Notes under the pieces: generated by a model
The model's input: only the letters and a program-made list of their open reading frames with translations
Told to the model about the DNA's origin: nothing
Database searches by the model: none
Shown: positions 35,769 to 43,858 of the stretch, piece by piece
How the letters are laid out: each line of letters begins with the position of its first letter
Position numbering within the stretch: position 1 is the first letter of the stretch
Made by a program: the position numbers and the translations under genes
Assembly: GCF_026342835.1 (NCBI RefSeq)
Contig: NZ_JAPEMI010000004.1
Span: 1-64,000 of the forward strand
From: Streptomyces sp. NBC_00154
GTDB taxonomy: Bacteria; Actinomycetota; Actinomycetes; Streptomycetales; Streptomycetaceae
Direction of reading: 5' to 3'
Length of the DNA stretch: 64,000 nt

Positions 35769-36679
35769 CCACATCCCAGCTGGCCCTGGTCGCGGCCTGC
35801 TGCGCCGTCCTTACCCTGCTGGCAGTCGTCGCTGCCGTCCGCGAACTCCGCGGCCGCGTACCCGACCCCGTCAAACCCAACTCCCGCATGGCCGACCGGA
35901 TTCAGCGCGCCAGGTCCGATCTGCCGGAGAAGTGGCAGAACCGCTGGCGGCACCTGGTCATCACGGCCGTCGTCGTCACCTTGGTGGTGTGGGCCTGGAC
36001 CGGGTGGCCCGTTCACGGCCTGCTCGCCGGCGCCGCTGTGCTCGGGTTGCCGTTCATCCTCAACCCCGGCACCGCCGCGGTACACCGCATCGAACGCCTC
36101 GAGGCACTGGGCCAGTGGCTCAACCACCTCGCCGGTGTCCACACGGCCGGGATCAGCCTGCCCCAGACCATCCGGGCCTCGGCGAAGAACGCCCCAGGCC
36201 CGATCGCCGCGAACGTGCAGGCCCTGTCCGAGCGGCTGCGCTCCGGGATGGAGTCCCACGACGCATTCGCCCTGTTCGCGGACGAGCTCGCCGACGGGGT
36301 CTCCGACCACGTTGTGCTGCTCTTCCAGAGCCACGCCGTCTACAAGGGACCCGGCCTCTCCGACGCCCTGGAAGCGCTCGCGGTCACGATCCACCAGCAG
36401 GCCGCCGACGCCCGCGACATCGAAGCCGACCGCGCCAAGGTCCGCAAAAGCTCCCGCATGGTGTCGGTGGTCATCTCCATCGTCGTGGTCGGCTGCATGC
36501 TCAACGAAGGCTGGTCCGGCTGGTACCAGTCACCGGCCGGACAGATCGTCCTGGCCGTGCTCGGCATCATGTTCGCCTGGACCCTTTCCTGGCTGCGCCG
36601 CATCGCCCGCACCAAGCCCGACCCGCGACTCCTGGACCCGCTGCCCCCGACCCACCTCATCACCGGAGGGGCCGCATGA
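35765..36679 (+). CDS. tadB: TadB-like pilus platform protein (T2SS-F fold)
   Basis: 304 residues. Two N-terminal TM helices (LALVAACCAVLTLLAVVAAV; about 66-100), a cytoplasmic T2SSF domain (LEALGQWLNHLAGVHTAGISLPQTIRASAKNAPG ... ALAVTIHQQAADARDIEADRAKVRKSSRMV) and two C-terminal TM helices (VSVVISIVVVGCML, IVLAVLGIMFAWTLSWL). It is the inner-membrane platform paired with TadC. ATG 35765 has GGGAGG upstream, and its stop overlaps the tadC start. Confidence 0.88.
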   Translation: MTTSQLALVAACCAVLTLLAVVAAVRELRGRVPDPVKPNSRMADRIQRARSDLPEKWQNRWRHLVITAVVVTLVVWAWTGWPVHGLLAGAAVLGLPFILNPGTAAVHRIERLEALGQWLNHLAGVHTAGISLPQTIRASAKNAPGPIAANVQALSERLRSGMESHDAFALFADELADGVSDHVVLLFQSHAVYKGPGLSDALEALAVTIHQQAADARDIEADRAKVRKSSRMVSVVISIVVVGCMLNEGWSGWYQSPAGQIVLAVLGIMFAWTLSWLRRIARTKPDPRLLDPLPPTHLITGGAA

Positions 36680-37569
36680 TCCCCATGCAAGCCGTCCTTC
36701 CCGCGGCCGCCGCCGGCGCCCTGATCGGCCTGGCCGTACGCGCAGCGCTGCCCGCTAGGCGCGACCTCGCCTCCGCCCTGGACCGCCTCGACATCTCCAA
36801 GGCCAGCACCTTCCTGCCGTCCGCTGCACCCACGGCCACCGGAGCGCTCCCCGAGCGGGTCGGCAACCGGCTGCTCGCCGAGTTCGGCGGACATCTGACA
36901 CTGCCGGTCAAAGACCTCGAGCTGCTGCGCATCAGCCCGGCCGCGCACCTGGGCAAGCGGGTGCTGTTCGCGCTGTACGGGCTGCTGCTTCCGCAGCTGA
37001 TGCAGGCCCTGCTCGCCCTGGCCGGCGCAGGGTTCCCCTACACGGTGCCCGCGCTGATTTCGCTCGCGCTGGCGGCATTGTTCTGGTTCCTGCCTGGCCG
37101 GGAAGTCGCCCGGTCCGCGGCCGCCGCCCGGCTGATCGTCCGCCATGCCGCAGCGTCCTATTTGGAGCGCGTCGCTCTGGCGAGGATCGCGAATTCCGGT
37201 GCGGCCCAGTCCCTGACTCAGACCGCGGAAGTCGGCGACGGCTGGATCTTCGTCAGGATGCGGCAGGTCTTCCATCAGGCTGACCTTGCCGGCGTCACCG
37301 TGTGGGACGCCCTCAAGCAGCTCGGCGACGAGCTCGACATTCCTGAACTGACCCGCCCCGCGGACACCCTGGCCCTGGCCGGGGACGGCGCCGCCGTCTA
37401 CGCCACGTTGCAGGCGCAGGCCCGCCAGCTGCGGATCGCGATGCTGTCGGACGCCAAGGCGCAGGCGAACGAGGCGTCAGCGGCGATGGTGCTGCCCGTC
37501 ACGTTCGGCGTCGTCCTCATGCTCGTCTTCGTCATGATCCCCCTCACTTTCACCATTCTCGTCAGCTGA
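36676..37569 (+). CDS. tadC: TadC-like pilus platform protein (T2SS-F fold)
   Basis: 297 residues. An N-terminal helix (VLPAAAAGALIGLAVRAAL), two central TMs (VLFALYGLLLPQLMQALLALAGAGF, VPALISLALAALFWFL), a T2SSF helical domain (AASYLERVALARIANSG ... VFHQADLAGVTVWDALKQLGDELDI) and a C-terminal TM (VLPVTFGVVLMLVFVMIPLTFTIL). GGAGGGG precedes ATG 36676, which overlaps the tadB stop (ATGA). Confidence 0.88.
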   Translation: MIPMQAVLPAAAAGALIGLAVRAALPARRDLASALDRLDISKASTFLPSAAPTATGALPERVGNRLLAEFGGHLTLPVKDLELLRISPAAHLGKRVLFALYGLLLPQLMQALLALAGAGFPYTVPALISLALAALFWFLPGREVARSAAAARLIVRHAAASYLERVALARIANSGAAQSLTQTAEVGDGWIFVRMRQVFHQADLAGVTVWDALKQLGDELDIPELTRPADTLALAGDGAAVYATLQAQARQLRIAMLSDAKAQANEASAAMVLPVTFGVVLMLVFVMIPLTFTILVS

Positions 37570-37586
37570 CCCGGAGGAACAGACCG

Positions 37587-37775
37587 ATGAACATCGAAGC
37601 GCTCACCCTGCTGCTCAAGGCCCACTGGGGACGCCTGAAGACGGCCAGAGACGAAGGCCAGGGCACCACCGAAGTCGCTGTGATCACCGCCGTCGTCATC
37701 GTGGTGGCCGCCGGCGTTGCTCTGGCCATCAAGACGAAGGTTGCCGAGAAGGTCGGCATCATCAGCGGCGGCTGA
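37587..37775 (+). CDS. flp: Flp-type major pilin
   Basis: 62 residues. A basic leader is followed by DEGQGTTEVAVITAVVIVVAAGVALAI. The Gly/Glu pair around the hydrophobic segment (cleavage after Gly, Glu at about +4) is the type IVb/Flp prepilin signature. The mature pilin would be under 40 residues, normal for Flp. GGAGG nine bases upstream. No prepilin peptidase gene is visible in the window, so the processing enzyme must be elsewhere. Confidence 0.85.
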   Translation: MNIEALTLLLKAHWGRLKTARDEGQGTTEVAVITAVVIVVAAGVALAIKTKVAEKVGIISGG

Positions 37776-37810
37776 AACAGGACCAGAACGAGGGAGGGGA
37801 GGGCAGTGGT

Positions 37811-38227
37811 GTGAGAACCCGGGGACGGAGCAGCCGTTGGCGAGTATTCGCCAGGGGGCGAGAGGACCGTGGCTTCGCCAGCGTCGAGTTCGCGGTCCTG
37901 GCGTTGGTGGTGCTGGGCCTGGTCTTCACCTGCATCCAGGTCGGCTTGTACTTCCATGCCCGCAAGGTCGCCCAGTCAGCCGCACGCCAAGGAGCCGAGG
38001 CGGGGCGGGCCTTCGGCTCCAGCGAGGGTGACGGCGTCGCCCAGGCGCAGGCCTTCCTCTCCCGTTTCGGCGGCAGTGTCCGCGGAGCGAGCGTGTCCTC
38101 AGCAGGCAGCACCCCCGAGGAGATCCGGATCACCGTGCGCGGCAGCGTCGCCACCCTCGTTCCCGGCCTGAACTTGCACGTCACCCAGTACGCGGACGCC
38201 CCCATCGAACGTTGGACGAACCCTTGA
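37811..38227 (+). CDS. TadE-like pseudopilin
   Basis: 138 residues from GTG 37811 with GGGAGGGGAGGG upstream. A basic N-terminus, then DRGFASVEFAVLALVVLGLVFTCIQVGLYFHARKVAQSAARQGAEAGRA, the TadE signature of a prepilin-like Glu before one TM helix followed by an Ala-rich helix, and a small exported beta domain. A minor pilin of the Flp pilus. Confidence 0.85.
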   Translation: MRTRGRSSRWRVFARGREDRGFASVEFAVLALVVLGLVFTCIQVGLYFHARKVAQSAARQGAEAGRAFGSSEGDGVAQAQAFLSRFGGSVRGASVSSAGSTPEEIRITVRGSVATLVPGLNLHVTQYADAPIERWTNP

Positions 38228-38682
38228 CCGCCCCCACCCGACGCCAGCGAGCGGCGCGCGTTCTGCGACGAGACCGGGGCAGCTACGCCGTGGAGACCGC
38301 GGTCCTCGCCCCAGCGATGATCGCGCTGCTGCTCCTGATGGTGGCGTTCGGCCGGGTGATCGACGCCGACGGTGCCGTGGACTCCGCGGCCCGCGCCGCC
38401 GCCCGGGCCGCGTCCCTGGAACGCGACGCCGGCAGCGCGCAGAACAAGGCGCAGGCCGCGGCCGCGCGCAGTCTGGAGGGCGAGGGCATCACGTGCCGTA
38501 CCTCCAGCGTGACGGTGGACACCGCGGGCTACTCGCTCGATATCGGGGTCGACGCCAGCGTGACGGCAAGCATCGCCTGCACGGCGGACCTGTCCGACAT
38601 CGGGCTGCCGGGGCTACCCGGCAGCAAGACGCTCCGGGCTTCGTGGACCAGCCCCATCGACACCTTCAGGGGGCGCCAGTGA
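38224..38682 (+). CDS. TadE/TadF-like minor pseudopilin
   Basis: 152 residues if translation starts at TTG 38224, which overlaps the TadE stop (TTGA); TTG 38212 in the same frame is the alternative. DRGSYAVETAVLAPAMIALLLLMVAFGRV is the prepilin-like TM segment, followed by DSAARAAARAASLERDAG and a small exported domain with one cysteine pair (ITCRTSS ... ASIACTAD). It was likely duplicated from the adjacent tadE. Confidence 0.8.
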   Translation: MTAPTRRQRAARVLRRDRGSYAVETAVLAPAMIALLLLMVAFGRVIDADGAVDSAARAAARAASLERDAGSAQNKAQAAAARSLEGEGITCRTSSVTVDTAGYSLDIGVDASVTASIACTADLSDIGLPGLPGSKTLRASWTSPIDTFRGRQ

Positions 38683-39134
38683 TCCCCGAACTGTGCAGGC
38701 GGCTCATCCTTCGACGCACCCCAGACCAAGAGCGAGACCGGGGCTCGATGTCCATCTTCTTCGCCCTCTCCGCCCTCGCCATCCTCATGGTGATGGGACT
38801 GCTCGTCGACGGGGGAGGAGCTCTCAACGCCGGCAACCGGGCCACCTCACTCGCCCAGGAAGCAGCCCGCACGGCAGGCCAGCAGCTCGACCCCGCGCAG
38901 GCCATCGAGGGCACTGCTATCACCATCGACCCGGACGCCGCCGTCGGCGCCGCCCAGGACTACCTCGCAGCCGCGAACGTCCAAGGAGACGTGCAGATCA
39001 CCAACGGCGGACAGACCCTGACCGTCACCGTGCACGACACCTACACCACCCACTTCGCCACCTTCGTCGGCATGTCAACGATCAACGTGACCGGCACCGC
39101 ACAAGCACATCTGCAGACCCAAGCTGGAGGCTGA
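38679..39134 (+). CDS. TadG-like pilus assembly protein
   Basis: 151 residues. GTG 38679 overlaps the preceding stop, with AGGGGG upstream. DRGSMSIFFALSALAILMVMGLLVDGGGALNAGNRATSLAQEAARTA is the TadG-type N-terminal TM segment, with a small exported domain after it. It is much shorter than proteobacterial TadG and lacks a von Willebrand domain, as is usual in actinobacterial clusters. Confidence 0.8.
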   Translation: MIPELCRRLILRRTPDQERDRGSMSIFFALSALAILMVMGLLVDGGGALNAGNRATSLAQEAARTAGQQLDPAQAIEGTAITIDPDAAVGAAQDYLAAANVQGDVQITNGGQTLTVTVHDTYTTHFATFVGMSTINVTGTAQAHLQTQAGG

Positions 39135-39142
39135 GCCGCACC

Positions 39143-42100
39143 ATGGCCCACCGCACCCCCGCCCCGCTGCGCGCCATCGGCGTCCTGCTGCGGGCCCTGC
39201 TCGGCCTGGCCCTCCTGGTGGCTCTGGTCGGCGGCGTCCCGTACCTGCTGCTCAAGGTGGGCCACCAGCCGACCGAACTCGCCGGCGGCTTCGACCTGAT
39301 GCAACAGGACGACGGATCCCTGTTCCTGATCGTCCTCACCTGCATCGGCTGGGCGGCCTGGGCCGCGTTCACCTTCTCCGTCCTGGTCGAGATCGTGGCC
39401 GTGCTGCGCCGCCGCTCCGCACCTCGCATCAAGGGCCTGGGCGGTCTGCAGTCCTTCGCCGGCTTCCTCGTCGGCGCGATCGTGCTGCTCGCCCCCACCG
39501 CGGCATCGGCAGCCACCATGACGCCCGCGGTCGCGGCGACAGCCGTACACACCGTGGGCGAGACCGGTACGAGTGCGACGCCGAGTGGGCAGGCCTCCGC
39601 GGCCGCTGAAGAAGCCGACTGGCCGCGCCACACCGTCTCATCCGCCTCAGAGTTGCCGTGGGACCTGGCCGAGGAGTACCTCGGTGACGGGAAGCGGTGG
39701 AAAGACATCGCCGCCCTCAACCCGGAGATCCCCCAGCTCGCCGCCGGCGACCAGTACCTGCCCAAGGGTGCGGTCATCAAGCTGCCCGCCGATGCTCGAC
39801 CCGTCGCCGCCAGCAGTCCCACCCCGCAAGGCGCAAAGACCCCGGTCGCGGACGCTGACCCGGCTACCACCCCGGCCCCCAAGCAGAACCAGGCCGACGC
39901 GAAGGAGGAGGCCGACCAGGACGACGACTCCGCAACGAGTGACGCCGGCGAGGCTCGGCCCAAGAGCGTCACGGTCAAGGTGGGCGACAGCCTTTGGTCG
40001 ATCGCCGACACCTACGGCGACCCCACCCAGTGGCCAGACATCTACGAGGCCAACAAGGGCGAAGAAACGCCGGGCGGCGGCCGCTTCGACAACCCGAGCC
40101 TCATCTACCCGGGCCAGGAACTGAACCTGCCGCAAGTCGGCGAGGCCCCGGACAAACACGCCCCCTCCGACAAGGAGAACGACGACCAGAAGGCCCCTGA
40201 CCACACAGGCCAGACTCCGGATCAGACGGATCAGCATCCAGACGAGCAGCAGGCGCCGCCTGCCGCGACGCCGGCGCCCTCGCGTGCGGCCGAGCCGTCC
40301 GCCGACGGCACCAGCACCCCCGCCCCCACGCCGACGCGGAGCGATGCCGGCCGTGAGCAGGCGCCTGCCGCGCAGCAGCAAGAGACCAGCGAACAGACAC
40401 TCGCACCGGCCGCCCTGTGGATGGGGGCCGGCGCGCTCGCGGCTGCACTGGTCGGCACCCTGGCCACCCGCCGGATCCTGCAGCAGCGCCGCCGCCGACC
40501 AGGCCGACGCATCCCCATGCCCCAGGGCCGCGCCGCTGCCACCGAGCAGGGCTTGCGCGCCGCACAACACCCCACCGGATTCGACCTGCTCGGCACCGCG
40601 CTACGCTCCCTCGCCCTGAACCTCGCCTCCACTGAACGGGAGCTGCCGGTCATCGAGGCGGTCGTCCTGCACGAGTCGAAGGTCGAGCTGCACCTGGCCG
40701 AGGACACCGCGCCGATGAAGCCATTCACCGCCGCGGCCGGCCGTAAGGATCTGTGGACCTGCACGGCGAGCAGCCCGGGCCTGGCCGACGCGGAAGCGCT
40801 GAAGGAAGCGGACGCCCCCTACCCGGCGCTGGTCTCGATCGGCTGGGACGCGGCCGGCCGACTCGTCCTGGTCGACCTCGAGCACGTCGGCGTCCTTCAC
40901 CTGGCCGGCGACGCCGACTTCGCCCGCCACGTCCTGCAGGCCATCGCCGTGGAGCTAGCCAGCACCCCACTGCCGGGACACCTGGAAGTCACCGCCCTCG
41001 GCGACACAACACCTGGCCTGGACGACGCGGCACCCGAACGAGTCGCCCGCATCGCCGGCATTGCCGCGGCCACCACCGACATCGCCAGCCACACCGCCGA
41101 TCAGCGCCGCGCCCTGGCCTCCGTCGGAGCGAGCAGTCTGCGGGCCGCGCGGCTCAGCGACGACGCCGGCGGCGCCTGGACCCCGCACATCCTCCTGGCC
41201 GAGGCACTGCCCGACGACGACCACGTCAGGGCGCTCTTTGACGCGCTCACCGAGAAGCCCCAGGCCGCCGGCGCCGTCATCACGTCCAGCACCCACACCG
41301 AGGCACCGGCCGAGGCGTGGACGCTGGAGTGCCAGAACCCCGACGCCACGATCCTGCTGCCCGGCTCCAACCTGCCCATCAAACTGCAGGGCCTGAGCGA
41401 CCCCCACTTCGCCGACGCCATCGAAATGCTGACCCTCGCCGCCAGCGACAGCGACGTCCCCGCCCCCGACTGGACCCGCACAGACCCGGACGACGACAAC
41501 GCCGAAGAAGACGCTCCCCGCGAGGAAGAGGACGGCCTACCTGCGGAGTATGCCGAGCTCGAAGCGGAAGCCCGGAGCGAAGACGGCGACGCCCCCGGCG
41601 AATCCGCAGAAACCGGAGATCCGCAGCACCGGAACGAGGCACCCGCTCCGGCTCCGACGATCGACCTGATCAAGACGGACACGGACGAGAACACTCAGAC
41701 CGACGACGCAGCGCCCGTCACCGGGCCCTCGCTCGCCGAAGTGCTCGCCGCCGAAGACGACGGCCCCGAACCACACATCCCGACCGTTCCCTCTCCGGCA
41801 AGTGGCCTAGCCGACATCGTGCTCGCCCCGGCCACTCCCTGCGCAGCTCCCGCTCCGCCGGCCGTCCACGTCACAATCCCCGCACCAACCACTGAGCCTG
41901 AGCCGCCCGCAACCCCAGTCAGCGAACCGGCCGCGACAGACGGCCCGGCCGTCCTCGTTCTCGGCCCCATCAGCATTGAAGGCGCCACCGGGCGCATCGA
42001 CTCCAACCGCGTACGCACCGCCACCGAGCTCATCACCTACCTCGCACTCAACCCCGGCGTCGACCACCACGCCATCGACGACGCCCTCTGGCCCGGACAG

Positions 42101-42700
42101 ATCGTCAACAAGACCATGCGTAACGCCGTCATCAGCCGCGCCCGCTCCTGGCTCGGCAAGGACCCCGATGCCAACGCCTACTTCCCGCGTGTCCAGGACA
42201 CAGGTGACAACCGGTACCGCCTCGGGGCTGCCGTCACGTGCGACTGGACCCGATTCCAGCGCTTCGCCCGCACCGGCCTGATCCGCCACGACGAAGACGG
42301 CGACCTTGCCCTGCGCCGGGCGCTCGCTCTCGTCCGCGGCCGCCCGTTCACCGGCATCGACCCCCAGCGCTACGCGTGGGCGGAACCGGCGATCCAGGAG
42401 ATGGTCTCGGCGATCGTGGATGTCGCGCACGAACTTTCCAGCCGCCGCTGCGAGGCCGGCGACTACACCGGCGCACTGTGGTCAGCCCGCCAGGGCCTGC
42501 TTGCAGCCGAGGAGAGCGAAATGCTGCACCGGCAGGTCTTCCTCGCCCACCACGCTGCCGGCGACATCGACGCCCTGCGCGCAGCCGCCGCCCGGCTCGC
42601 ACGCATCAACGAGCAGCTGGGTGGCGGTGTCGACATGGAAGCGCAGACCGCTGAACTCCTCCGCAACCTGCTCCCTCGCACCGTCACCCGGGCCAGGTGA
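39143..42700 (+). CDS. Giant LysM / BTAD membrane regulator
   Basis: 1185 residues. Order: three TM helices (about 10-35, 58-82, 108-128); an extracytoplasmic region with one degenerate LysM (RHTVSSASELPWDLAEEYLG) and one good LysM (VTVKVGDSLWSIADTYGDPTQWPDIYEAN...YPGQELNLP, about 275-330); a Pro/Asp-rich stretch; a fourth TM (about 430-450); and a long cytoplasmic part ending in a winged-helix plus BTAD tetratricopeptide region (about 930-1185, LVLGPISIEGATG ... TELITYLALNPG ... WPGQIVNKTMRNAVISRARSWLG). It looks like a wall-sensing transmembrane regulator of, or scaffold for, the Tad/T4SS machine. GGAGG before ATG 39143. Confidence 0.82.
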   Translation: MAHRTPAPLRAIGVLLRALLGLALLVALVGGVPYLLLKVGHQPTELAGGFDLMQQDDGSLFLIVLTCIGWAAWAAFTFSVLVEIVAVLRRRSAPRIKGLGGLQSFAGFLVGAIVLLAPTAASAATMTPAVAATAVHTVGETGTSATPSGQASAAAEEADWPRHTVSSASELPWDLAEEYLGDGKRWKDIAALNPEIPQLAAGDQYLPKGAVIKLPADARPVAASSPTPQGAKTPVADADPATTPAPKQNQADAKEEADQDDDSATSDAGEARPKSVTVKVGDSLWSIADTYGDPTQWPDIYEANKGEETPGGGRFDNPSLIYPGQELNLPQVGEAPDKHAPSDKENDDQKAPDHTGQTPDQTDQHPDEQQAPPAATPAPSRAAEPSADGTSTPAPTPTRSDAGREQAPAAQQQETSEQTLAPAALWMGAGALAAALVGTLATRRILQQRRRRPGRRIPMPQGRAAATEQGLRAAQHPTGFDLLGTALRSLALNLASTERELPVIEAVVLHESKVELHLAEDTAPMKPFTAAAGRKDLWTCTASSPGLADAEALKEADAPYPALVSIGWDAAGRLVLVDLEHVGVLHLAGDADFARHVLQAIAVELASTPLPGHLEVTALGDTTPGLDDAAPERVARIAGIAAATTDIASHTADQRRALASVGASSLRAARLSDDAGGAWTPHILLAEALPDDDHVRALFDALTEKPQAAGAVITSSTHTEAPAEAWTLECQNPDATILLPGSNLPIKLQGLSDPHFADAIEMLTLAASDSDVPAPDWTRTDPDDDNAEEDAPREEEDGLPAEYAELEAEARSEDGDAPGESAETGDPQHRNEAPAPAPTIDLIKTDTDENTQTDDAAPVTGPSLAEVLAAEDDGPEPHIPTVPSPASGLADIVLAPATPCAAPAPPAVHVTIPAPTTEPEPPATPVSEPAATDGPAVLVLGPISIEGATGRIDSNRVRTATELITYLALNPGVDHHAIDDALWPGQIVNKTMRNAVISRARSWLGKDPDANAYFPRVQDTGDNRYRLGAAVTCDWTRFQRFARTGLIRHDEDGDLALRRALALVRGRPFTGIDPQRYAWAEPAIQEMVSAIVDVAHELSSRRCEAGDYTGALWSARQGLLAAEESEMLHRQVFLAHHAAGDIDALRAAAARLARINEQLGGGVDMEAQTAELLRNLLPRTVTRAR

Positions 42701-43004
42701 GGGGCGCCAAAACGACGGAAGCGGCTGCCCGCCCACATGCCACCCGCCGTCATCAGGAGCCGCATTCAGACCGCGTGATCATCACGTGCTGCCACTCCGG
42801 AAGGCGTGACGAGCTGCGTGCAATTGGGGTTCTGGCGTCCTGCCCGACGCCTCCGTGACACGTTGAGGCGCCCCGGGCAACCTCGCCTCGTTCCATAGCG
42901 GGCAGCCCGTTCAGCGAAGCCGCTCCGGATTGAGTCCGGGAACGGCGGCAAGGGCTATCAGACGCACAACTTCTCCGGTTCGTCTCCCGTGACCTGGCAG
43001 TATG
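42701..43004. other. Intergenic region after the Tad operon
   Basis: No supported gene. A 13-bp palindrome CGTGATCATCACG lies at 42774-42786. A short readable + strand peptide at about 42930-43000 (SGNGGKGYQTHNFSGSS) has no start and is too short to call. Confidence 0.35.
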
Positions 43005-43050
43005 CCCGGCGGGGTCTGGTCATCCGGTCGGATGACCAGACCCCGCCGGG
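43005..43050. terminator. Very strong 21-bp perfect hairpin
   Basis: CCCGGCGGGGTCTGGTCATCC (43005-43025, 21 bp) pairs perfectly with 43030-43050 across a four-base loop. It would stop transcription from either direction. The stop codon of the - strand gene (43020-43022) lies inside the stem. Confidence 0.8.
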
Positions 43051-43412
43051 GCTCTTAAGACGAGGAGCCCTTGCCGGTTCATGGCATTGAGTGGCTCCGT
43101 GTCCTTCTCCAGGAAGTCGTTCCGGGCCTTCGAGAGAGCTCGCAGCATCACCGAATAGCGGTCAGGAGCGTCGTGTCGCCACTCCGGGGGTACCTCGAAA
43201 TAGGCCAGCGCTCCGCCAGACCCATCCACAGAAAACATGCCGCACAACTCGTCGTAGAACGCCGACAGAGCCGTCACGAACTCGGAGTACGTGGCAGTCA
43301 GCTCGTTGTTCAGGGAGCCGATCTTGTCCGTCGTGATGCTCTCCCAAGCCGAACTCACGGCCTCCATGAGCTTGACGGACACCGCCATCGGCGAGCTCGG
43401 CGGCGGCCCCAC
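43020..43412 (-). CDS. Hypothetical protein
   Basis: 130 residues from GTG 43412; ATG 43388 (MAVSVKLMEAV) is an equally good start, and neither has a clear ribosome site. A helical, acidic soluble protein (AVSSAWESITTDKIGSLNNELTATYSEFVTALSAFYDELCGMF ... MLRALSKARNDFLEKD). No family recognised. Ends inside a strong terminator hairpin. Confidence 0.5.
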   Translation of the reverse strand: MGPPPSSPMAVSVKLMEAVSSAWESITTDKIGSLNNELTATYSEFVTALSAFYDELCGMFSVDGSGGALAYFEVPPEWRHDAPDRYSVMLRALSKARNDFLEKDTEPLNAMNRQGLLVLRAPAGSGHPTG

Positions 43413-43858
43413 CGGAACGGCGGTACCCGGGGCGCGACCCCTTACGCGCTAGGGGTGGCGTTGGCGAGGTCGTCTCGGAGGGCTTGAGCGGTGTGGGAGG
43501 TGGGGTGGTCGAGAAGCTTCGACGATCCGTCAGATTCTCGCCCCAGAAGCCCATTTGGTGCCATAGGATCGCGCCAGCATTCGGCTTGTGCCGGCTCTCC
43601 ACCACCCCTCATGGCCCGTACGGGCAGAGGAAGCGCAATGGTCACCCAGCTCAGCTCCCCGGTTCTCTTCGTCGAGCGGTCTCGGTAGGTCGCGCACCAC
43701 GCGGTCGGGGAGGCGGACGCGTGTGACAGCCACTCAGATCGTTTTCGGCGTGCGGTGACTGATACAGCGACTCCGGAGATTCTCCACCGGGGTCCGGGCC
43801 CTTGCTCTGCCCGGACCGACCGGCCCGGGCCGACTCGCCCACTCCTGGAAGTCTGATC
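43413..43858. other. Region with a possible gene remnant upstream of the 699-aa gene
   Basis: On the - strand from about 43690 to 43442 an open frame reads ...RTGELSWVTIALPLPVRAMRGG... and ...KLLDHPTSHTAQALRDDLANATPSA-stop, which looks like a genuine protein tail. Its upstream continuation only shadows the + strand gene, so I regard it as a likely truncated remnant. The rest (43700-43858) is the probable promoter region of the next gene. Confidence 0.3.
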
